A stretch of 14,408 bases of DNA from Anaerolineae bacterium. Its GTDB lineage: Bacteria; Chloroflexota; Anaerolineae; JAFGEY01. Below the pieces are notes generated by a model, which was not told the origin of the DNA, did not search any database, and was given only the letters and a program-made list of their open reading frames with translations. Location: the NCBI GenBank assembly GCA_016931365.1, contig JAFGEY010000092.1, positions 1-14,408 of the forward strand, in the 5' to 3' direction. Positions 1-7,383 of this stretch are shown in pieces. The position numbers and the translations under genes are program-made. Position 1 is the first letter of the stretch, and each line of letters opens with the position of its first letter.

Positions 1-221
1 CAGCAATCGACCCGGCCCGCCTGCAATACTTGACCAACGACCGGGGACAGCGTATGGCAGTGGTGGTAGACATCCAGACCTGGGATGAACTGATCGAGGC
101 GCTGGAAGATGCGCTCGACGCCGCCGACCTGCTGCAAACCAAAGAGGAAGAACAAGAACTGATCCCCTGGGAGCAGGTCATTGCCGAGTACCAGGCCGAG
201 AATCCCGATGCCGAGGTATAG
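1..221 (+). CDS. Type II antitoxin, Phd/YefM/RelB-like (5' end outside window)
   Basis: Partial gene. The reading frame is open from base 3 to the TAG at 219-221 and contains no convincing internal start, so the gene begins left of the window. The visible part reads AIDPARLQYLTNDRG, then a strand with AVVVDI and an acidic helix (roughly DELIEALEDALDAADLL), and ends in a charged tail with PWEQVIAEYQ. This is the usual plan of Phd/YefM-type antitoxins: an N-terminal DNA-binding fold, a 'VV.dI..weeLiE.lED' helix, and a disordered toxin-binding tail. The role would be to neutralise the toxin encoded just downstream and to autorepress the operon. The stop overlaps the likely toxin start by 14 bases, which suggests translational coupling. 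The family call rests on motif shape plus the partner gene. RelB-like and Phd/YefM-like assignments cannot be separated without the missing N-terminus. Confidence 0.75.
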   Translation, partial: AIDPARLQYLTNDRGQRMAVVVDIQTWDELIEALEDALDAADLLQTKEEEQELIPWEQVIAEYQAENPDAEV

Positions 222-471
222 GATCATCGTCGGCAGCCGTGCAGCCAGGGAGATTAAACGCCTGCCGGTCGAGTATTTCCGGCAGATCAAGGTCCACATC
301 GATGCGCTGGGCGACGATCCGCGCCCAAACGGCGCGACCAAGCTCAAGGGTGACGCCGGATATCGCCTGCGCGTGGGCGTTTACCGTGTGCTGTACGACA
401 TCGACGACCAGTCGCAGGTCGTAACCATTTACCGTGTGCGCCACCGGCAAGATGTTTACCGGAACATATAG
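208..471 (+). CDS. RelE/ParE-family toxin
   Basis: Encodes 87 residues, the normal size for a RelE/ParE toxin. I chose the ATG at 208, which overlaps the antitoxin stop by 14 bases, over the in-frame TTG at 181, because the protein then opens with the family's typical first strand ([10 protein letters not shown]). Recognisable order: [10 protein letters not shown] near residues 11-20, the helix to about residue 35, [12 protein letters not shown] at 37-48, then the core [16 protein letters not shown] (51-66) and the C-terminal VRHRQDVYR (77-85). In RelE relatives this Arg/Tyr-rich core and tail make up the ribosome-dependent mRNA cleavage surface. ParE relatives with the same fold poison gyrase, and the sequence alone does not decide between the two. 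It forms a toxin-antitoxin pair with the preceding gene. The next gene, a metabolic dehydratase, starts only 11 bases later. Confidence 0.88.
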   Translation: MPRYRIIVGSRAAREIKRLPVEYFRQIKVHIDALGDDPRPNGATKLKGDAGYRLRVGVYRVLYDIDDQSQVVTIYRVRHRQDVYRNI

Positions 472-482
472 AAGGAGAAACC

Positions 483-1463
483 GTGATCAAAATCGCTGAA
501 ATGCTGCCTCCCCATCCATCGGGGTTGTGGACGATGGTCAAACAGTGCGGCATCACCCACGCCGTCGGCGGGATGGACTTTAGGGGCGGCCTCAACGTGG
601 ATAAGGAAAGCCTGCCCTGGAGTTACATGTCGCTGGTCAGGCTGAAAACACTGTACAACGATTTTGGCTTTACCCTCGATGTGCTGGAAAGCCGCCCGCC
701 GCTGAACAAGGCCAAGCTCGGCCTGCCGGGGCGCGACGAGGAGATCGAAACGGCGATCACCTTGATCGAAAATATGGGCAAGGTGGGCATCCCAGTGTGG
801 TGTTACGAATGGATGCCGGTGTTCAACTGGATGCGTACCTCGACCACCATTCCCTCGCGCGGCGGCGCACTGGCGACTGGCTATGACCACTCGCTGATGA
901 AAGACGCCCCGCTCACCGAGTACGGGGCCGTCGGCGAAGAGACATTGTGGGAAAACCTGGACTATTTTCTCAAGGCAGTGGTGCCGGTGGCCGAAAAAGC
1001 GGGCGTCCAACTGGCTATGCACCCCGACGACCCGCCGCTGTCGCCGATCCGCGGCCTGGGACGGATCATGCGCAGCATCGACAACTATCAGAGATTGCTC
1101 GACCTCTACCCCAGCCCGGTCAACGGCATCGCGCTGTGCCAGGGCAACTTTGCGCTGATGACCGACAACCTGCCCGCCGTCATCCGCCATTTCGGCAAGC
1201 AGGGCAAGATTTTCTTTGTCCATTTCCGCGATGTGCGTGGCACCGCCGAAAAGTTTGTCGAGACCTTTCACGACGACGGGCAGACCGATATGCTGGCCTG
1301 CCTGAAGGCCTACCGCGAGGTTGGCTTTGAAGGCGTCTGCCGCCCCGACCACGTGCCGACGATGGAAGGCGACCGTAACGACCACCCCGGCTATTCCAAC
1401 ATCGGGCGGCTGTTTGCCATCGGCTACCTCAAGGGGCTGCGCCAGGCCGTTTACGCGGAATAA
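483..1463 (+). CDS. uxuA: Mannonate dehydratase (UxuA family, short form)
   Basis: Cytoplasmic TIM-barrel enzyme that removes water from D-mannonate to give 2-keto-3-deoxy-D-gluconate in hexuronate catabolism. The start is GTG at 483, preceded by GGAG at 474-477. The 326-residue protein carries the UxuA signatures in order: [11 protein letters not shown] (106-116), AMHPDDPP (178-185), ALCQGNF (217-223), FVHFRDVRG (245-253), a DDGQTDM segment (264-270) and CRPDH (286-290), then [10 protein letters not shown] near the end. The presumed metal ligands H180, C219, H247 and D289 are all present. It is shorter than E. coli UxuA (about 394 residues) because the helical insert before the [14 protein letters not shown] segment is missing, as in many non-proteobacterial relatives. 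It sits 11 bases after a toxin gene, so it may share that transcript. A strong terminator follows immediately. A related aldonate substrate remains possible. Confidence 0.9.
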   Translation: MIKIAEMLPPHPSGLWTMVKQCGITHAVGGMDFRGGLNVDKESLPWSYMSLVRLKTLYNDFGFTLDVLESRPPLNKAKLGLPGRDEEIETAITLIENMGKVGIPVWCYEWMPVFNWMRTSTTIPSRGGALATGYDHSLMKDAPLTEYGAVGEETLWENLDYFLKAVVPVAEKAGVQLAMHPDDPPLSPIRGLGRIMRSIDNYQRLLDLYPSPVNGIALCQGNFALMTDNLPAVIRHFGKQGKIFFVHFRDVRGTAEKFVETFHDDGQTDMLACLKAYREVGFEGVCRPDHVPTMEGDRNDHPGYSNIGRLFAIGYLKGLRQAVYAE

Positions 1464-1507
1464 AAAAACAACGAGCCGTATATCTTGAGATGTACGGCTC
1501 TCTTTTT
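1462..1507. terminator. Bidirectional intrinsic terminator between convergent genes
   Basis: GAGCCGTA (1473-1480) pairs perfectly with TACGGCTC (1493-1500). A G-U pair and ATCT/AGAT (1482-1485 with 1488-1491) can extend the stem. On the plus strand a T-run follows (1503-1507). On the minus strand the seven A's at 1462-1468 become the T-run. It starts directly at the uxuA stop and lies between uxuA (plus) and the minus-strand gene ending at 1528, so it can end both transcripts. Confidence 0.9.
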
Positions 1508-1527
1508 CTCTACGCGAAACAGCCAGG

Positions 1528-2481
1528 TCACAGCTCGATCCTGGCACGAATCTGCGCCACTGCGTCCCCAAACACCTGCGCCCGCCCCTCGTCGGCAAAC
1601 ACCTCCGCCCCGCCAAACATTTGCAAACCCCAACCCGGCACGGCTGATCGCGCCATTTCGACCAAACTGTCCGGAAAATCCAGCACATCGAGGATGAGTT
1701 GCACCTTGTTGCCGGCGGGCACAAACTCTGGCGATCGTTCCAGCCACGCCCGCCCCCACGCCGATGTCCGCCCGCTCTTCCGGGCGTAAATCAGCGGCGT
1801 GAACACGTCGATGCTTGGGGCAAGCAGCGCGTAATCCTGCGCAAAAATGCGCGTCAGCGCGCCGTCGAACTCGTCCGGCGTCCACGGACACATATAAGCG
1901 CCGATCACACAGCCGGGCAAATGCTGGCGGACGATTGCCGCATAGCGCGCGCCGAATCCGGCGATACGCTCGCACTTGTGCCGCGTCCAGGCCGGCGCGT
2001 GATGGGCCAGAATCTCGGCCGGCGTTTCGGCATCGATCCCCGTTGATCGGCAGAACTCGGCCACGCATTTGGGGCAAAAGCAGCTTTCCTGCAAGTCGGG
2101 ATTGGGCACTTCAAACCATCCGGCATAGGTCAAATAGTCGAGCCAGATGCCGATTGGCTGGAAGGCACGCACACCGTCGAGCAGGTGCGCCTCCGTCTCT
2201 AGCAAAAACGCCTCATTCGACAGACACACCCCCTGCACCAGCCGACCATAGCGGATTGGCTGGCCATCGACGCCGGTCGGGATCAACTCGGGGTGGGCGT
2301 CAAAATCGGCGCGAAAGGTCTTGAACTCGACACAGGGGACGATGTCATGCCGAACGCAACTCTCGAACGCTTGGGCATCAAACCCGTGAAACCAGATCGC
2401 GTTAGCGCCACAGACCCGAAACCGCTCGACGTGTTTGAGCGCACCGCTGCCGTATGGGCCGAACAAAAGTGGGGTTTCCAT
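1528..2481 (-). CDS. TIM-barrel glycosidase-like protein of unknown function
   Basis: Encodes 317 residues; the start ATG (2481-2479) is preceded on the minus strand by AGGAG (2493-2489). I cannot name a family with certainty. The sequence looks like the putative glycoside-hydrolase TIM barrels often found in polysaccharide islands. It has repeated strand-ending motifs such as NAIWFHGFD (27-35), VPCVEFKTF (48-56), IGIWLDYLTYAGW (110-122) with a conserved-looking Asp115, a CFCPKC cluster (134-139), VIGAYMCPW (192-200), IDVFTPLIYAR (224-234), and a final QLILDVLDF strand (261-269). D115 and D225 are possible catalytic acids, but this is inference. There is no signal peptide, so it should act in the cytoplasm. 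It is the last gene of the minus-strand block, 37 bases after the aldo-keto reductase, and ends at the bidirectional terminator. The CxCxxC cluster could bind a metal. Confidence 0.65.
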   Translation of the reverse strand: METPLLFGPYGSGALKHVERFRVCGANAIWFHGFDAQAFESCVRHDIVPCVEFKTFRADFDAHPELIPTGVDGQPIRYGRLVQGVCLSNEAFLLETEAHLLDGVRAFQPIGIWLDYLTYAGWFEVPNPDLQESCFCPKCVAEFCRSTGIDAETPAEILAHHAPAWTRHKCERIAGFGARYAAIVRQHLPGCVIGAYMCPWTPDEFDGALTRIFAQDYALLAPSIDVFTPLIYARKSGRTSAWGRAWLERSPEFVPAGNKVQLILDVLDFPDSLVEMARSAVPGWGLQMFGGAEVFADEGRAQVFGDAVAQIRARIEL

Positions 2482-2518
2482 CGTGTCGCTCCTACGCGCG
2501 GCGGAGTAGAAACCCGCC

Positions 2519-3514
2519 CTACGATGCGGCCAAAATCGCTTCGATGGCCGCCAATTCTTCAGCCGAAAATTCGAGGTTGTTCAACGCGGCCACATTGTCC
2601 TCAACCTGGCTCACCTTGCTCGCCCCGACCAGCACCGAGGTCATCCCCGGATGGCGCAGGTTCCAGGCCAGGGCCATCTGGGCCAGCGTCTGGCCGCGAC
2701 CTTGCGCTATGTCGTTCAGCCTGCGCACCTGGGCCAGTCGCTCGTCGGTGATCTGGCGCGCCTTGAGAAAGCCGTGCGGCTTGCCGGCGCGCGAATCCTC
2801 CGGGATGCCCGCCAGGTAGCGGTCGCTGAGCAGGCCCTGCGCCAGCGGCGAAAAGACAATGCAGCCCACGCCTTCCTCGGCAAGCACGTCGAGCAGGCCA
2901 TCTTCGATCCAGCGGTTGAACATATTGTACGACGGTTGGTGGATCAGGCACGGCGTGCCGAGGTCGTTCAAAATCTGCGCCGCCCGCCGTGTCTGTTCGG
3001 GGTTGTAGGAAGAGATGCCGGCATAAAGCGCCTTACCCTGCCGCACGATGTGATCCAGCGCGCCCATCGTCTCTTCGAGCGGCGTGTCGGGATCGAAACG
3101 ATGGCTGTAGAAAATGTCCACGTATTCCAGTCCCATCCGCCGCAGGCTTTGATCCAGGCTGGAGATCAGGTATTTGCGCGAACCCCACTCGCCGTAAGGG
3201 CCGGGCCACATATAATAACCGGCCTTGCTGGAGACGATCAACTCGTCGCGGTAGGGCTTTAAATCCCGGGCCATAATCTTGCCAAGGGTCTCCTCGGCCG
3301 AGCCGGGCGGCGGGCCATAGTTGTTGGCCAGGTCAAAATGGGTGATGCCCAGGTCAAAGGCACGCAAGGCCATCGCGCGGGCGTTTTCCAGCGTATCGAC
3401 GCCGCCAAAGTTGTGCCACAACCCCAGCGACACGGCGGGTAGCAGCAGGCCACTCTTGCCGCAGCGACGGTACTGCATCGATTTGTAACGATTTTCTGAT
3501 GCTAAAAATGACAT
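2519..3514 (-). CDS. Aldo-keto reductase, YghZ (L-glyceraldehyde 3-phosphate reductase) type
   Basis: NADPH-dependent aldo-keto reductase of 331 residues with the complete tetrad D61, Y66, K97 and H138 (in THFDLANNYG, VSSKAGYYMWPGPYGEWG and FYSHRFD). The YMWPGPYGEWGSRKYL stretch (101-116) and the N-terminus ending in MQYRRCGKSGLLLP resemble E. coli YghZ (AKR14), which reduces L-glyceraldehyde 3-phosphate and methylglyoxal. That similarity also supports the start at 3514 rather than the later Met13. The C-terminal NADP-binding region has GMTSVLVGASKVSQVEDN (285-302), typical of the family. The start codon lies one base after the stop of the histidine kinase, and its ribosome-binding site (AAAGGA) lies inside the kinase's last codons, so translation is probably coupled. 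The true substrate may be a sugar or sugar-derived aldehyde of the neighbouring pathway. Confidence 0.9.
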   Translation of the reverse strand: MSFLASENRYKSMQYRRCGKSGLLLPAVSLGLWHNFGGVDTLENARAMALRAFDLGITHFDLANNYGPPPGSAEETLGKIMARDLKPYRDELIVSSKAGYYMWPGPYGEWGSRKYLISSLDQSLRRMGLEYVDIFYSHRFDPDTPLEETMGALDHIVRQGKALYAGISSYNPEQTRRAAQILNDLGTPCLIHQPSYNMFNRWIEDGLLDVLAEEGVGCIVFSPLAQGLLSDRYLAGIPEDSRAGKPHGFLKARQITDERLAQVRRLNDIAQGRGQTLAQMALAWNLRHPGMTSVLVGASKVSQVEDNVAALNNLEFSAEELAAIEAILAAS

Positions 3515-3515
3515 T

Positions 3516-5879
3516 TTATGATCCTTTCAACTCTTCTACTTGTTTGTCCACTTGTTTCCTTTGATCCAATATCTCGCGCACCTTGATCGCCAGGCTGTGC
3601 GGCGCAAAGGGTTTTTGAATGAAATTGACGCCCTCATCGAGCACACCGTGGCGGACGATGGCATTGCTGGTATAGCCGGAAATGAACAGCACCTTGGTTT
3701 CCGGATGGCTTGTAGCCAGACGCGCGGACAACTCTTTGCCACCGATCTGTGGCATCACGACGTCGGCAATCAACAGGTCGATTGGATTGCCGTATTCTTG
3801 CCCTAGCGCCAATGCCTCAATGGGCCGTTCCGCCGTCAGAACAGTATACCCGCTGCGGGTCAAAATGCGAGCGATCAGATCGCGCACCAGTTGCTCGTCT
3901 TCGGCCAACAAGATCGTCTCGCTACCGGTGAGCATATGTGCATCGGGCATTGCTCGCGTTCCCGGCGTGTCCGGCCTGACAACGCGAGGCAGATAGACTC
4001 TAAGGGTCGTACCTACACCTACCTCGCTGTACACGCCGATCGACCCGCCAAGTTGATTGACGATCGCGTACACGGTTGCCAACCCCAATCCCGTCCCCTT
4101 GCCGACATCCTTGGTCGTGAAAAACGGCTCAAACAGATGCGCCTTGACCTCGTCGGTCATACCCACACCGGTGTCGCTGACCGCCAGCAGTACGTACTCG
4201 CCAGGCTTGAGGGCAGGGTGCGTCTGCGCAAAATCCTCATCGAGGACAACATCGGCGACCTCAAAGGTCAAGCAGCCGCCATTAGGCATCGCGTCGCGCG
4301 CGTTGACGGCAAGATTGAGAACAATCTGCTCGATCTGCCCCGGATCGGCCTGGATGTAGTCTTGATCCGACATCACATGCCTGGACAGCTCAATGTCCTC
4401 GCCGATCAGGCGGCGCAGCATCGATTCGACGCTGGACAACACTTCCGCAACGCCGATCACCTGCGGCCGGAGGATTTGTTTGCGGCTGAAAGCGAGCAGT
4501 TGAGCAGTCAATGACTGTGCGCGGTTGGCCGCGGCCATCACTTCGCCTAGATCGGCACGAACGTCTGCGCTGGACGGATAGTCATCCGCGCGCTCCTCGG
4601 CAAAAGCCTGCAGTAGAATATCGGTGTACCCCTGAATGGCAGTGAGCATGTTGTTGAAATCGTGGGCAATGCCCCCCGCCAGACGTCCAATAGCCTCCAT
4701 TTTCTGCGCTTGCATCAACCGCTCTTGAAGCTTTGCCCTTTCTTCCTCTGCCTTGATGCGCTGCGTGATGTCCTTGACGTACTCGATGACGCCGCTTACT
4801 TGTCCATCGGCACCCTTGAGTGGAAAAGCCGAGAGTTCAATCCATCCGGATGGGGCATCGACGTCCGGGTAAGGCACAATTTCAGTCTGAGCCTGACCGC
4901 TTCCAAGCGTTGCGAGCGACGGGCACCACGGACAAGGCGAATCACGACGTTGGTAAACCGCAAAGCACTTTTTGCCGATCAAAGGCATATGTTCTTGATA
5001 CAGCCTCTCCATCCACCGATTGACTTGGAGAATGGTCAAATCGCGGTCAAGCACACTGATCCCATCCTGAATGGCGTCGAAAACGTCCTGCAAAAACTGT
5101 TCGCTTTGGCGCAAAGCCTGTTCAGCGCGCTTGCGGTCGGTGATGTCGCGCAGGTGCTCGATCACGCGGACGATATGGCCCTGGTCGTCCAAGATCGGGT
5201 AGGCGCGCACATCAAGCCACAGGCCCATCGACGGTTCGTAACGCTCAACCTGCGCCGGGGACTTGGTTTCGTAGACCTCTTGGGTTGCGCACACACTGCA
5301 AGGGGTGTCACGCCCGATCAACTGATAACACTTGGTACCGATCACTTCTTGCGGTGTTTTGTTCAGGAACTTGTATCCCGCTTCGTTGTAACGAATGATC
5401 TCGTGGTTTGGCCCTTGGATGCCGATCAGGTCAGGAATGGCATTGAGCGTCGCTTCAAGCAACGCTGCAGATTCGCGTTCAGCTTGCTGTGCCTGCCGGC
5501 GGGTCATCGACAGCGAAAACACCACCTCGCACAAGGCGATCACACTGAAAAAAGACAGCGCGATCGTTTTCAGCGACTCGGCAAAATTAGCAGACACAAA
5601 CCAAGCAGTGCACAATCCGGCGAGGGTTAAAAGCAAAGAAGCAGTCAAATAAGCTGCGCGGCGTTCGTGGTACAACGCCAACAGGACAATTGGAATCAAG
5701 CCCACATAGAGGATGCTTTCAGGCAGACCGGTGAAAATGAGAAACGCGCTCAACAGCAGGACAAACAGAGCAAGCGCAACAAGCGCCTGCCACGTCGACA
5801 CTTGAAACCACCCGGCGAGATTCAAGATCGCTCGTGCCAGCCAGGCCTGATCGTATCTTTTTGGATGCGCCTCGCTCAT
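3516..5879 (-). CDS. Membrane hybrid histidine kinase: 4 TM, two PAS domains, HisKA, HATPase, receiver
   Basis: Encodes 787 residues. I use the ATG at 5879, preceded by GAGGTG, because the longer in-frame start at 5954 lies inside the promoter. Order: four hydrophobic segments (about 31-50, 55-70, 77-97, 104-125); PAS 1 (about 137-250); PAS 2 (about 262-376); coiled helix; HisKA with the phosphorylated His in GGIAHDFNN (H406); ATPase with NARDAMP (526-532), DTGVGM (569-574), FEPFFTTK (583-590) and GKGTGLGL (593-600); then a C-terminal receiver with acidic pocket E660/D661, phospho-acceptor D706 (ADVVMP), S734 and K756 (QKPF). It can therefore phosphorylate its own receiver. No separate output protein or DNA-binding domain is encoded, so a phosphotransfer partner should exist elsewhere. 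Both PAS domains carry a similar Cys pattern (C184/C194/C197 and C305/C316/C319). It is cotranscribed with the aldo-keto reductase. The signal it senses is unknown. Confidence 0.93.
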   Translation of the reverse strand: MSEAHPKRYDQAWLARAILNLAGWFQVSTWQALVALALFVLLLSAFLIFTGLPESILYVGLIPIVLLALYHERRAAYLTASLLLTLAGLCTAWFVSANFAESLKTIALSFFSVIALCEVVFSLSMTRRQAQQAERESAALLEATLNAIPDLIGIQGPNHEIIRYNEAGYKFLNKTPQEVIGTKCYQLIGRDTPCSVCATQEVYETKSPAQVERYEPSMGLWLDVRAYPILDDQGHIVRVIEHLRDITDRKRAEQALRQSEQFLQDVFDAIQDGISVLDRDLTILQVNRWMERLYQEHMPLIGKKCFAVYQRRDSPCPWCPSLATLGSGQAQTEIVPYPDVDAPSGWIELSAFPLKGADGQVSGVIEYVKDITQRIKAEEERAKLQERLMQAQKMEAIGRLAGGIAHDFNNMLTAIQGYTDILLQAFAEERADDYPSSADVRADLGEVMAAANRAQSLTAQLLAFSRKQILRPQVIGVAEVLSSVESMLRRLIGEDIELSRHVMSDQDYIQADPGQIEQIVLNLAVNARDAMPNGGCLTFEVADVVLDEDFAQTHPALKPGEYVLLAVSDTGVGMTDEVKAHLFEPFFTTKDVGKGTGLGLATVYAIVNQLGGSIGVYSEVGVGTTLRVYLPRVVRPDTPGTRAMPDAHMLTGSETILLAEDEQLVRDLIARILTRSGYTVLTAERPIEALALGQEYGNPIDLLIADVVMPQIGGKELSARLATSHPETKVLFISGYTSNAIVRHGVLDEGVNFIQKPFAPHSLAIKVREILDQRKQVDKQVEELKGS

Positions 5880-5944
5880 TGCTACACCTCGTTTGTCAGA
5901 CAAAAGATACCTAGCGCTACTTGGATATCGAATTATATGCGACC

Positions 5945-5973
5945 AGTGTACCACAAACGAGATGATCTGGCAA
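5945..5973 (-). promoter_or_regulatory. Predicted promoter of the kinase / aldo-keto reductase / TIM-barrel operon
   Basis: On the minus strand, TTGCCA (5973-5968) and TACACT (5950-5945) are separated by 17 bases that end in TCGTTTGTGG, an extended -10 shape. The same block occurs at two other promoters in this window. The leader to the ATG at 5879 is about 60 bases. A perfect TATAAT at 5937-5932 is an alternative -10, but it has only a weak -35 (TCGTTT). Confidence 0.55.
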
Positions 5974-6010
5974 CACGTTCAAAACAAATAGCTGTTCAAT
6001 CTGCCCGGTC

Positions 6011-7360
6011 TCAATACGCGGCAAACTCGTCCAGCAAAACAGCGATATGCTTGACCCCCTCGATGAAATCGGCGAGGCGAATGTTCTCATTCGGCGCGTG
6101 CGAGCGGCTGTCGTAATAGCCCGTGCCCGCTCCCGCCGAGGGGATGCCCAACTCACCGCACAGGGTGTGTCCCGGCCCGCTGCCGGCCATCGTCGGAGCG
6201 ATCACTGGCGGTTTGGCATAGACCTTGCGCGCCGACGCCTCGACCGCTTTGACGATCCCGGCTTCGGGATCGGTGCGCTGCGCCCAGTCGCCGTCGATCA
6301 GCCTGACCTCGATATCGACAAAACCCAGGCTGTCGAGATGGGCGCGCAGCGCGTCGAGGATTTTGAACGGATCTTGATCTGGCACCAGCCTAAAGTCGAT
6401 CTTGCACATGGCGTGGTTGGGCAGCACCGTTTTCAGCCCCTCGCCGGTGTACCCGGCCCCCAACCCGCAGATGTTGCACGTCGGCTGAAATAGATACTTT
6501 TCCTTGAGCGGTAGCCCAGTCAGATCGTTGACAAAGCAGTCGATGCCCAGTGCGGCCTTTTGACCGGCCTCGTCCAGCGGCATTTTTTCCAGCAGGGCCA
6601 TCTCGTCCGGCGTCGCCGGGCGCACATCATCGTAAAAGCCGGGGATCAAGACCCTGTCATCCGGCCCTTTGAGCGTGTTCAGCGCCCACACCAGCCGCCA
6701 GGTCGGGCTGGGCACCATCGCTGCGTTGGCCGAGTGCAAGTCCGTATTGGCGCCGTGCGCGTGCAGTTCGACGTACAAAATGCCTTTCAGCCCCAGCGAA
6801 ATCACCAACTGTTCGCTCAAGTTCTTGTAGGCCGTCTCCCAGATCAATCCGTCGCACATCACCAGATCGCGGTGGTTGCACACAAACTCTTTGAGGTGCA
6901 CGCTGCCGATCTCTTCCTCGCCTTCGACGATAAACTTGACCGTCAACGGCAGCGGGCCTTTGACTGCCTGATAGGCCTCGACGGCGCAGACGCGCGACAC
7001 GAAATTGGCCTTGTTGTCGGCGACGCCTCGCGCATAGAGCTTGCCGTCGCGGATTTCGGCCGCAAACGGCTCGCTCTTCCACAGTTCCAGCGGTTCGGGC
7101 GGCTGAACGTCATAGTGGTTGTAAAAACCAAGTGTCTTGCCCCCCGCCGGCCCGTCGATCTGGCCGAACACCACCGGATAGCCCGACGTGGGCACCAGCC
7201 TGACCTCCGCGTCGACTCTGCGCAGCATCTCGGCAACCATCGCTGCCGCTTCTGCCATCCCTATCCCCTGCGCGGCGACGCTCGGCTGGCGGCACAACTT
7301 TTGCACGCGGGCAACAAACTCATCGGCGTTATCGTCAATGTATTGCAAAACTCTTTTCAT
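6011..7360 (-). CDS. M20-family dizinc metallopeptidase (dipeptidase / deacylase-like)
   Basis: Cytoplasmic dizinc hydrolase of 449 residues. I chose the ATG at 7360, which has GGAT-type ribosome-binding sequences just upstream. An in-frame extension to 7471 would overlap the preceding gene. Signatures in order: FYNHYDVQP (79-87) with zinc ligand H82 and D84, YARGVADNKANF (109-120) with bridging D115, EGEEEIGS (146-153) with the catalytic/ligand Glu pair E149/E150, the dimerisation-domain motif NTDLHSAN, and SRSHAPNEN near the C-terminus with ligand H421. This matches the M20 carnosinase/dipeptidase branch, whose members hydrolyse dipeptides or other small amides. Its place 23 bases after the URO-D-like gene, in a sugar-acid operon, suggests an amide-linked sugar or amino-acid conjugate as an alternative substrate. 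That is inference only. Confidence 0.9.
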   Translation of the reverse strand: MKRVLQYIDDNADEFVARVQKLCRQPSVAAQGIGMAEAAAMVAEMLRRVDAEVRLVPTSGYPVVFGQIDGPAGGKTLGFYNHYDVQPPEPLELWKSEPFAAEIRDGKLYARGVADNKANFVSRVCAVEAYQAVKGPLPLTVKFIVEGEEEIGSVHLKEFVCNHRDLVMCDGLIWETAYKNLSEQLVISLGLKGILYVELHAHGANTDLHSANAAMVPSPTWRLVWALNTLKGPDDRVLIPGFYDDVRPATPDEMALLEKMPLDEAGQKAALGIDCFVNDLTGLPLKEKYLFQPTCNICGLGAGYTGEGLKTVLPNHAMCKIDFRLVPDQDPFKILDALRAHLDSLGFVDIEVRLIDGDWAQRTDPEAGIVKAVEASARKVYAKPPVIAPTMAGSGPGHTLCGELGIPSAGAGTGYYDSRSHAPNENIRLADFIEGVKHIAVLLDEFAAY

Positions 7361-7383
7361 ATCCTTATCCTTTGGCAAATTAA

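Noticed and set aside
456..1724. A 422-codon open frame on the minus strand opposite uxuA.
   Set aside because: The plus strand has full UxuA motifs and a ribosome-binding site. The antisense frame runs through the terminator and into the next gene and shows no domain; it is a GC-bias shadow.
5932..5937. Perfect TATAAT as the main kinase promoter -10.
   Set aside because: The only hexamer at the right distance is TCGTTT, a poor -35. TTGCCA/TACACT with extended -10 and 17-base spacing is better and recurs elsewhere.
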